Source of the DNA: an uncultured Clostridia bacterium
Lineage (GTDB): Bacteria; Bacillota; Clostridia; TANB77; CAG-508
Length of the DNA: 15,776 nt
NCBI GenBank assembly: GCA_934169575.1
Contig: CAKPOA010000022.1
Span: 1 to 15,776, forward strand
Direction of reading: 5' to 3'
Shown here: positions 1 to 5,279 of the stretch, piece after piece
Numbering within the stretch: the first letter of the stretch is position 1
Layout: every line of letters begins with the position of its first letter
Made by a program: the position numbers and the translations under genes
Notes under the pieces: model-generated
The model's database searches: none
Seen by the model: only the letters and a program-made list of their open reading frames with translations
What the model was told of the DNA's origin: nothing

Positions 1-16
1 AATGAGTGCGATTGGA

Positions 17-55
17 GCAATTTTCATTATATTAATTTTTTAATATGGAAATTGC
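17..55. repeat. Intergenic imperfect hairpin
   Basis: GCAATTTTC (17-25) pairs with GGAAATTGC (47-55) with one G-T wobble, and inside it ATATTAA (29-35) pairs with TTAATAT (40-46) around a TTTT loop; ATT at 26-28 is bulged. No T-run follows on either strand, so I do not call it a terminator. The rest of 1-98 shows no gene. Function unknown. Confidence 0.4.
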
Positions 56-98
56 GACTGCAAAGTATGTAAAAATATGTATATGATATACTAAAATT

Positions 99-139
99 GG
101 TTCTTCTGCAATTTATTTGATTAATATTGTAGAAGAACC
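99..139. repeat. ISL3-type end hairpin / terminal inverted repeat
   Basis: GGTTCTTCTGCAAT (99-112) and ATTGTAGAAGAACC (126-139) are inverted copies with one mismatch, separated by 13 bases. The right arm overlaps the last codons of the adjacent transposase remnant. ISL3-family elements typically begin and end with GG-CTCTT-like repeats close to the transposase stop, so 99 is probably the outer edge of the old insertion sequence. It could also act as a weak bidirectional terminator. Confidence 0.5.
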
Positions 140-420
140 TGTTGCTTTAATAAATCAAAGCAACATCTTCCATACATAATTCTTTTTATAACTTTTATTT
201 TATTAACACTACCTTCTGCTAATCCATTATTATAATCATATCTATCATCAATATTAAAATTCCTTCCGACAACAGAATATTTATGGCATTTTTGATATTC
301 TTTTTGAACTTCTTGAATTAACTTCCATTTGTTATTTTCACTAACTTTTGATTTTAATTCTTGCAAAAAATATCTATAGTTGTGGGTACTTATGATTAGA
401 TAAGCTAATAATTGGATCTA
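121..420 (-). pseudogene. ISL3-family transposase, C-terminal remnant
   Basis: The frame encodes about 80 recognisable residues ending at the stop at 121-123. The stretch NGLAEGSVNKIKVIKRIMYG followed by RCCFDLLKQQVLL matches the C-terminal end of ISL3-family DDE transposases, where the glutamate of the xxEGxxNxxK motif is the last catalytic acid. A full transposase has about 400 residues; here everything N-terminal is missing, the frame hits a stop at 418-420, and there is no credible start (only a TTG at 364-366 with no ribosome site). It is therefore a non-functional fragment of an old insertion, lying outside the element end marked by the tRNA fragment. The family call is from remembered motif similarity. 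Confidence 0.7.
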
Positions 421-431
421 TGTCAAGTGTC

Positions 432-462
432 AAAAAAAGAGTCTGCAATCTCTTGCGACTCT
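432..462 (-). terminator. Intrinsic terminator downstream of the tRNA fragment
   Basis: On the minus strand a GC-containing stem, AGAGTC plus GCAA against TTGC plus GACTCT with a single bulged base, is followed directly by seven T residues (432-438 as A on the plus strand). It lies 11 bases beyond the CCA end of the tRNA fragment, as expected for the original tRNA transcription unit. Confidence 0.8.
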
Positions 463-473
463 AGTTAAATTTT

Positions 474-518
474 TGGTTGCGGAGCCAGGACTCGAACCTG
501 GGACCTTCGGGTTATGAA
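474..518 (-). tRNA. 3' half of initiator tRNA-fMet(CAT); probable attachment site
   Basis: Read on the minus strand, this segment gives a CAT anticodon in a TTCATAA loop, the 3' anticodon strand CCCGA, variable loop, a perfect T arm (CCAGG / CCTGG around TTCGAGT), the acceptor strand CTCCGCA, discriminator A and encoded CCA. Three consecutive C residues in the anticodon stem (partners of the initiator GGG) and an A at position 72, which would face C1, mark it as an initiator tRNA. The bases upstream (519-523, read ATAAC on the minus strand) cannot pair with CCCGA, and no D arm or 5' acceptor strand follows, so the gene is only half present. This is the normal signature of an element end: the intact tRNA should be at the other end, beyond the window. 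The shared core probably covers about 474-518. Confidence 0.85.
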
Positions 519-596
519 GTTATTATCAGCGATTTTTGAATTTTATTGAAAATGATAGTTTTTACTTATATTTCAATGGTTTTATTGATTTATAAG

Positions 597-719
597 TTAT
601 GTATTTTTTAGTGATTTTAAGTCAATTTTGGGTACTTTTGTCCCCATTGTGTCCCCAAGATTTTTAATTTTGTATATTACATTGACTAAAAGTTCACTCA
701 ATATATCGTTTTTATATAT
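597..719 (-). pseudogene. Possible C-terminal tail of a lost tyrosine integrase
   Basis: A minus-strand frame open over about 50 codons ends at the stop at 597-599 with the residues LGDTMGTKVPKIDLKSLKNT. Tails containing repeated GDxMGT-like motifs, encoded by GGGGAC/GGGTAC-type repeats, are common at the C-termini of tyrosine integrases of Bacillota phages and integrative elements. The stop lies about 80 bases from the tRNA half-site and points toward it, the normal int-att arrangement. There is no start, no recombinase core (no R-HxxR-Y residues), and the frame runs into the upstream region of a plus-strand gene, so at most this is a remnant left after the rest of the gene was deleted or replaced. 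It could be coincidence: the evidence is a short tail and its position. Bases 524-596 show nothing else. Confidence 0.35.
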
Positions 720-751
720 GTATATTAATTTTATAAAATTGGAGGATTGTT

Positions 752-1045
752 ATGAATAATTTTAGAGAAGTAAATGATGATATTTTAAGAGAGTGGATAT
801 TATTTAGAGAAGATGTACTTTCTTCTATAACTTGCGATGAAGATAGAAAAAATTGGGTTTATTTTGATGAAATTTCTGAGAAAATTTTAAGAAATGTACC
901 AAAGGAAAATAAAAAGTATGTTCAAAAACAATTAGAAATACTAGATAATAATTTTCTTGATTATCTTGGTTATTGGAATGAGAAATATTACAGAAATGGT
1001 TTTGTTGATGGTTCTCAATTGGTTATGGGATGTTTTGATGAATAG
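752..1045 (+). CDS. Small acidic protein of unknown function
   Basis: This 97-residue protein is the only convincing plus-strand gene. A strong ribosome site (GGAGGA, 741-746) sits five bases before the ATG, and an intrinsic terminator follows the stop, so it is a complete one-gene unit. I do not recognise a named family. The sequence is soluble, acidic and predicted mostly helical, with no signal peptide or membrane segment. It ends in YYRNGFVDGSQLVMGCFDE; similar xxGFxDGxxL endings occur in small uncharacterised proteins carried on Clostridia mobile elements, which is only a weak hint. It lies first inside the tRNA-side end of the element, divergent from the probable integrase remnant and convergent with the AbiF/RNA unit, a position often held by cargo or accessory genes. 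Confidence 0.75.
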   Translation: MNNFREVNDDILREWILFREDVLSSITCDEDRKNWVYFDEISEKILRNVPKENKKYVQKQLEILDNNFLDYLGYWNEKYYRNGFVDGSQLVMGCFDE

Positions 1046-1052
1046 ATAATAA

Positions 1053-1093
1053 AAAAATTGTAGGATTTTCTTTAAAATAATTCTACAATTTTT
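1053..1093 (+). terminator. Intrinsic terminator of the small plus-strand gene
   Basis: AAAAATTGTAG (1053-1063) pairs perfectly with CTACAATTTTT (1083-1093), with an inner five-pair stem (65-69 with 74-78, counted from 1000). The T-rich 3' arm serves as the termination tract on the plus strand; the A-rich 5' arm lets it work weakly in the other direction too. Confidence 0.75.
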
Positions 1094-1104
1094 CTATTAA
1101 TTTT

Positions 1105-1180
1105 ATATAAAAAGAAAAAGAATGGATTTCTAAAATCCACTCTTTTCAAGCACCGTCCGAAGACTTCTGCCTCTTTCCTT
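1105..1180 (-). ncRNA. Structured small RNA next to the AbiF-like HEPN gene (abiF-RNA-like)
   Basis: On the minus strand, downstream of the HEPN gene stop, a dedicated promoter predicts a transcript starting near 1180. Its 5' part folds as an outer stem AGGCA (1172-1168) with TGCTT (1152-1148), enclosing GTC-TTCG-GAC, a C(UUCG)G tetraloop hairpin (1164-1155). Its 3' part is a 13-position stem with one mismatch (1146-1133 against 1129-1116) followed by a T-rich tract, i.e. an intrinsic terminator. No reading frame of note lies in it. Known background: a structured RNA class (the abiF motif) is found repeatedly beside abiF/Abi_2 genes, and such HEPN proteins have been described as toxins restrained by their neighbouring RNA. 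I infer that this RNA is the partner, probably the antitoxin, of the gene at 1235-2215. I have not matched it to the covariance model; the pairing and promoter are seen directly. Confidence 0.65.
1111..1146 (-). terminator. Terminator hairpin of the small RNA
   Basis: AAAAGA-A-TGGATTT (1116-1129) pairs with AAATCCA-C-TCTTTT (1133-1146) with one A-C mismatch and a three-base loop. On the minus strand it is followed by TTTTTCTTTTT-like sequence. It ends the small RNA and would also stop read-through from the HEPN gene. Confidence 0.75.
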
Positions 1181-1186
1181 ATATAT

Positions 1187-1215
1187 ATTATAATATATAT
1201 TTTTATTATATGCAA
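1187..1215 (-). promoter_or_regulatory. Promoter of the small RNA
   Basis: On the minus strand TTGCAT (1215-1210) and a perfect TATAAT (1192-1187) are separated by exactly 17 bases. The predicted start is about seven bases on, near 1180, just before the first structured element. The -35 box lies only about 20 bases beyond the HEPN gene stop, so the RNA can be made independently of the HEPN mRNA. Confidence 0.65.
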
Positions 1216-1234
1216 TATTTTATAAAAAATTCTT

Positions 1235-2215
1235 TTAATTTTTTATAAATATCATTAATTTGTTTAATTTTTGAATATCGTTTGTTAATATTATTTGATC
1301 AAAAATATTTTTTGGTATTTTTCCCCTTAATTCATCTATTACTTTATTATAATCATTAATGAATTTCTTTATTTCATTTTTAGTACGCTTTATTTTTTTT
1401 AACATATAACTAACAAAAATAATATAATCAGTAATACAATTAAAAAATATATCGCTAATTTTCATATCATTCATTATCATATTTTTAAATGTATTATTAA
1501 TTGGATTCGTGTTAAATCTAGTATCAAAAATAACATTATTATGTGCTATAGCATTTCTTAAATCTTTCATAATAAATATAGATTTTTCCACTAAAATCCC
1601 TTTTGAATCATATGCAATATTAAATCCTATATCTTTAGCAATATCTTGTCTTATCTTTAAGTCAAATGTTGATATAAGATTTCCAAATTCTCCTAATGTT
1701 ATTATTTCAAATATACCCCATATTGGAACATTTTCATCATTTTTTAAATAATGAGAAACAATATTGTTATCTGCACTAAAAGCACTAGCTATTGCCATAT
1801 GTATTCTATTATATGTATCTAATCTTTTTTTATAAGCCTTTTTATATTGTTCTCCTTGTGTAGGATAAGATTTGTAGCCAGTCATTATCTTCGAATATAT
1901 TTCACTAAAACTCTCTGTTTTCCCCTCCTGAATTATCATTTCTAAAACATAACTTTTTAATGCTGTTTCAATAAACATTACTTGAGGATAAAGTATAGAT
2001 TTTACTTTATTGTCAAAATCTATTATTGACATTATTTCATCAAAAGATGAAAAATCAATTCTATTATTTGGCTTCTTTATATATCTATATCCTTTATATC
2101 CATGATAATAACCTATACACTTTAATTTTTGTTTGTCTGTACTTCCATTGATTTTTATATTATGATTATTTCTTAAATATTTCATTAATCCATTTATTTT
2201 TTTTATATTTGACAT
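1235..2215 (-). CDS. Abi_2/AbiF-type HEPN ribonuclease (abortive infection protein)
   Basis: The 326-residue product has the Abi_2 family layout. An N-terminal IGYYHGYKGYRY element (about 34-45) is followed by a FDNKVKSILY...FIETALKSYV helical region (67-90), the conserved PIWGIFEIITLGEFGNL block (164-180), and a HEPN RNase motif LRNAIAHN with R220 and H225 (R-x4-H). Family members (AbiD/AbiF) act in phage exclusion as RNases that arrest growth; length and domain order are normal and no catalytic residue is missing. The ATG is preceded by only a weak GGTTGG-type ribosome site, consistent with low toxin expression. It has its own promoter overlapping the end of the upstream phosphoesterase gene, and a structured small RNA with a separate promoter directly after its stop, suggesting a toxin-RNA antitoxin pair. 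Target RNA unknown. Confidence 0.85.
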   Translation of the reverse strand: MSNIKKINGLMKYLRNNHNIKINGSTDKQKLKCIGYYHGYKGYRYIKKPNNRIDFSSFDEIMSIIDFDNKVKSILYPQVMFIETALKSYVLEMIIQEGKTESFSEIYSKIMTGYKSYPTQGEQYKKAYKKRLDTYNRIHMAIASAFSADNNIVSHYLKNDENVPIWGIFEIITLGEFGNLISTFDLKIRQDIAKDIGFNIAYDSKGILVEKSIFIMKDLRNAIAHNNVIFDTRFNTNPINNTFKNMIMNDMKISDIFFNCITDYIIFVSYMLKKIKRTKNEIKKFINDYNKVIDELRGKIPKNIFDQIILTNDIQKLNKLMIFIKN

Positions 2216-2235
2216 TTTACACCAACCTTTTGCTT

Positions 2236-2264
2236 ATTATATCATCATATTATTAAAAATACAA
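2236..2264 (-). promoter_or_regulatory. Promoter of the AbiF-like gene
   Basis: On the minus strand TTGTAT (2264-2259) and a perfect TATAAT (2241-2236) are separated by 17 bases, about 20 bases before the ATG. There is no terminator after the upstream phosphoesterase gene, so read-through from the long operon is also possible. Confidence 0.6.
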
Positions 2265-2278
2265 TTCATTTACTTATG

Positions 2279-3046
2279 TTATTTAAATAAGCTTTCAAAT
2301 TCCAATGGCACTATATCCTCATATAATAAAACATACTGTGAATTTACTTCTCTATTACCATGATAATGTCCAAAATACCACTTTTTAAATTCACATTTTT
2401 CTGATATTTTTTGTAGATAATCCGTTAAAATATCTTTTTTATATCGTCCTCCACCCAACATAGCTTGTATACTTGTTGAACAACAATGAGTCATAATATA
2501 ATCCACTTTATAATTTACTTTTTCTAAATTTTTTATTCCATTTGTCATTTCCTCATTAGTAGGTAATTCTAAATCCCACCATGAAAAATCCCTTATTCTA
2601 AAATAAGCTCCTCTTTTTCTATACTCATATATTTTCTCTTCTTCATCTAAATTCAATATTCCATCTTGAACATCATGTGATGATGCTCCACCAAATATAA
2701 AAAATGTATTTCCATCTATTTCAAAGATTTCACCTCGCATAAGATGATATACTGATGGTCTTACTTTATGTACTTTTCCACCATGCCATTCTTCTACTGG
2801 ATAATCATTATATAATCTTGTATAATTTTCATGATTTCCATCTACAAACAAAGTAGTAAAGTTTCTTTCATTTAACCAATCTAACCAATATTTTTCTCTA
2901 CTACTTTCTTCTTCAAAAGTCCATACCCCTCCAAAGTCACCACAAATAATAACATAATCATTTTTTGTCATTTCTTTTTGTATCGGAAATTTATCTTCTT
3001 CAAACCTAGAAAAATTAGCATGAGTATCACCTGTAATATATACCAT
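2279..3046 (-). CDS. Calcineurin-like metallophosphoesterase
   Basis: The 255-residue protein has the full set of metallophosphoesterase motifs in order: GDTHA (D7, H9), CGDFGG (D37), GNHEN (N71, H72), the MTHCC histidine (H187) and GHYHG (H227, H229). These residues bind two metal ions in the calcineurin-like superfamily, whose members cut phosphomono- or diesters in proteins, nucleotides or nucleic acids; the substrate cannot be told from sequence. No signal peptide, so cytoplasmic. It is the last gene of the long operon led by the restriction genes, 32 bases after the GIY-YIG gene, with a weak purine-rich ribosome site. Its placement implies a role in, or regulation of, the defence function, but that is inference. 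It is a single-domain form of ordinary length. Confidence 0.85.
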   Translation of the reverse strand: MVYITGDTHANFSRFEEDKFPIQKEMTKNDYVIICGDFGGVWTFEEESSREKYWLDWLNERNFTTLFVDGNHENYTRLYNDYPVEEWHGGKVHKVRPSVYHLMRGEIFEIDGNTFFIFGGASSHDVQDGILNLDEEEKIYEYRKRGAYFRIRDFSWWDLELPTNEEMTNGIKNLEKVNYKVDYIMTHCCSTSIQAMLGGGRYKKDILTDYLQKISEKCEFKKWYFGHYHGNREVNSQYVLLYEDIVPLEFESLFK

Positions 3047-3078
3047 ATGTTCTCTCTTCTTTCTAAAAGAATTTATAA

Positions 3079-3744
3079 TTAATCTTGTTGTTGAAGTATT
3101 TTCTTTTCTAATCTATGTTCTAGCTGATATAAAGTCAATCCATCATCTACATTTTCTCCTAAATCCTTTAAAGCTTGTAATACTATTTGTTTTTTTGATG
3201 GATTACTATTATTTGGTATTTCTAAATTCGTATCTTTTTCAAATATGCTTAAAGTTCCTTGTTCACTTGTCCTTGTATAATAACTTTTACTTGTTAGGCT
3301 AGAATAAAATTCAATATCTTTAAAATGATGTCTGTTAATTGACATTTCTCTAATTTCATTAGCTTCTTGTTCTTCTTTAATTTCATGCTCTGTTGCTTTA
3401 ATTATATGCAATCGCTCTTTTGTTCCAGAGATTTCTGCTATGCTTTCAAAAAGTGAATATGCTTGTTCTTTTGTCATTTGAAAAAATTCTCTTTTTCTTT
3501 CTCTTCCGTTTATATTATCTATACTTCTTAACTCTGGATTTATTGTATCAATCATATTATGAACTTTCCTATCTTCTAATTTATGATACACATCATAAAC
3601 AGCATATGCTCTAAATCCAAATGGTACTGCTGAAGAAGCATTTAAAGTCCTTAATCTTTTGTTTATATCATCTGTATATCCTATTTTAACATATTCAGGA
3701 AATGATGGATTAGTTAAAATATATATTACTCCTTTTTTATCCAT
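3079..3744 (-). CDS. GIY-YIG nuclease family protein (T5orf172-like domain)
   Basis: The 221-residue protein begins with a GIY-YIG fold: GVIYILTN (Y8), YVKIGYTDD (18-26), R30 in KRLRTLN, an acidic KLEDRKVH helix (E57) and REFFQM (85-90). This spacing fits the T5orf172/Mug113 branch of GIY-YIG proteins, often found in phages and mobile elements. The conserved Tyr, Gly, Arg and Glu positions of the catalytic site appear to be present. After about residue 105 comes a charged linker and a C-terminal segment (GLTLYQLEHRLEKK, around 200-215) of unknown role. The start overlaps the stop of the membrane protein gene by eight bases, and AAGGAGG lies seven bases before the ATG, so translation is coupled. 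It may be a DNA endonuclease effector accompanying the restriction system; target unknown. Confidence 0.8.
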   Translation of the reverse strand: MDKKGVIYILTNPSFPEYVKIGYTDDINKRLRTLNASSAVPFGFRAYAVYDVYHKLEDRKVHNMIDTINPELRSIDNINGRERKREFFQMTKEQAYSLFESIAEISGTKERLHIIKATEHEIKEEQEANEIREMSINRHHFKDIEFYSSLTSKSYYTRTSEQGTLSIFEKDTNLEIPNNSNPSKKQIVLQALKDLGENVDDGLTLYQLEHRLEKKILQQQD

Positions 3745-4525
3745 ATATGTCCTCCTTTTTCATAGTATTTATAAATTTTTCTTCTTTTATTATTAGATCA
3801 CTTATTATATATTTTCTGTCTGAATTATTTGTATATGGTGTTAGCTTATAAGAAAAATCTATTTCTTGTTCATAATAATTAAGTAATAAATCTTGATAAG
3901 ATACTTTAACCTTAAAATGATAGTCTTCATTTATAACAAAAGAGCCAACAAATGATAAATTTTCTATTTTATCTTTTTCTAAAATGTAATACTTCTTTTC
4001 TATCATTTCATTCATTATATTACTTTCAATATTAATCTTTACATTTCTTGCAGAACCCAAACCAATATTTTTTATAGCAAAATCAATATCTCCTATGGTG
4101 CCATCTTTAATATTTGTATTTAAGTCAATCCAATGATCACTTGAATTTTTATTATCAAATTCATAATACATTAATGGTATATTTTGTATTCTATTATTCT
4201 CTTCGTTCTGTCTATTATTTGACTCAACCTCTTTACTTGCTACAAATAAAGCTATTAAACCACCAATAGCAGCCGATATAATTGATGATATACAAGATGT
4301 TATAACAATTAACCAATTTTGAGTATCTACATTCTCACTTATTTTTAGTTTAGTTGGTAAATTAAGTCTATCGATATAATATATAATAAGAAATATATTT
4401 GTTATTACAATAAAAATACTGTATAATACTTTCCCAAAAGTATCTTTTTCCTTATCTATCTGCTTAAAACCCCATTTATTTAATATAATCATTGATAAAA
4501 CAACTAATACAATTTCTACTATCAT
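3737..4525 (-). CDS. Membrane protein with three N-terminal helices and a cytoplasmic domain
   Basis: The first 100 of 262 residues contain three hydrophobic segments, about 1-16, 33-51 and 71-96; the third is Gly/Ala/Ser-rich (SAAIGGLIALFVA). A charged linker rich in Glu, Asn and Gln follows (about 98-115), then a soluble domain of about 145 residues with a beta-rich look. I recognise no enzymatic motif and no named family. It starts seven bases after the peptidase gene stop and overlaps the GIY-YIG gene by eight bases, so it is firmly inside the defence operon. Membrane-anchored partners are common in multi-gene anti-phage operons as sensors or pore formers; whether this is one is a guess. 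The ribosome site (GGGAG) is 15 bases upstream, so translation probably depends on coupling with the gene before it. Confidence 0.75.
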   Translation of the reverse strand: MIVEIVLVVLSMIILNKWGFKQIDKEKDTFGKVLYSIFIVITNIFLIIYYIDRLNLPTKLKISENVDTQNWLIVITSCISSIISAAIGGLIALFVASKEVESNNRQNEENNRIQNIPLMYYEFDNKNSSDHWIDLNTNIKDGTIGDIDFAIKNIGLGSARNVKINIESNIMNEMIEKKYYILEKDKIENLSFVGSFVINEDYHFKVKVSYQDLLLNYYEQEIDFSYKLTPYTNNSDRKYIISDLIIKEEKFINTMKKEDIYG

Positions 4526-4532
4526 AATTTAT

Positions 4533-5258
4533 CTATACTACTCCCATAAATTCTTCATCTAATATCTTCTTACGTTTTTTCCAATCTGGCATAAATATTG
4601 TAATAAAATTATAGAAATTTTTACTATGATTTTGATGTTTAAAATGTGACAATTCATGTAAAACAACATATTCTATGCAGCATATTGGAGTTTTTATTAA
4701 ATTCAAATTAAATATGACTTTATTACATGCTGGTATACAGCTTCCCCATCTTGTTTTCATTTGTCTTATTTCTATTCTAGGAATTTTTATACCATATTTT
4801 TTTAATGTATCTTGATATTTTATCACTAGTTCTTCTAGAACATTTAGAGCATATTGTTTCAACCATTTTTCATAAACTTTTTTAATATAACTTTTATTGT
4901 CTATATATTTTTCTTTTATATGAATTTCAATATATTTATTATTTATAACAACATCGTTACTATTATCTGAAATAATTTTCATTTTATATTGTTTTCCTAA
5001 CAAATAAACTGTTTCTCCATCTTCAAAAGTTATATTCTCCTTTTGTTCTGCAAATGTATCATAGAAATCTTGTTGTTTTTTTATCCAATTTGCCTTTTTC
5101 CTGACAAAGTCTTTTGCTTTATCTAATGACATGTTCATTGGAATTGATAACGTAACTTTTTTATCAATATTAACTTTTAAATTTATATTTTTTATATTCT
5201 TTCTTTGAATGTGAAAATATATTTTTTCGCCATCAGATTCCACAAATTCTTTTTCCAT
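4533..5258 (-). CDS. YgjP-type zinc metallopeptidase (DUF45)
   Basis: The 241-residue protein matches the YgjP/DUF45 family from end to end. An N-terminal beta-rich segment (IHIQRK..INLKVN...VTLSIP) is followed by KTRWGSC (168-174) and the zinc site VVLHELSHFKHQNHSKNFY (198-216), with H201, E202, H205 and a third ligand at H211, then MPDWKKRK. HExxH implies a zinc-dependent peptidase; substrates are poorly known. The family is frequently found immediately beside hsdR in type I restriction operons, as here, 21 bases after the hsdR stop, with AAGGATGG before the ATG. Because the pairing recurs, a role in controlling or maturing restriction subunits is plausible, but this is inference. All expected catalytic residues are present and the length is normal. 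Confidence 0.85.
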   Translation of the reverse strand: MEKEFVESDGEKIYFHIQRKNIKNINLKVNIDKKVTLSIPMNMSLDKAKDFVRKKANWIKKQQDFYDTFAEQKENITFEDGETVYLLGKQYKMKIISDNSNDVVINNKYIEIHIKEKYIDNKSYIKKVYEKWLKQYALNVLEELVIKYQDTLKKYGIKIPRIEIRQMKTRWGSCIPACNKVIFNLNLIKTPICCIEYVVLHELSHFKHQNHSKNFYNFITIFMPDWKKRKKILDEEFMGVV

Positions 5259-5279
5259 GTTACCATCCTTTCATAATCT

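Noticed and set aside
1509..1751. Plus-strand open frame of 80 codons
   Set aside because: It lies opposite the AbiF-like gene, has no ribosome site and a low-complexity hydrophobic product; it is a shadow of the real gene.
3420..3614. Plus-strand open frames opposite the GIY-YIG, HsdR, AbiJ-like and DnaC-like genes
   Set aside because: All are antisense to well-supported genes, lack ribosome sites and encode typical AT-rich antisense peptides.
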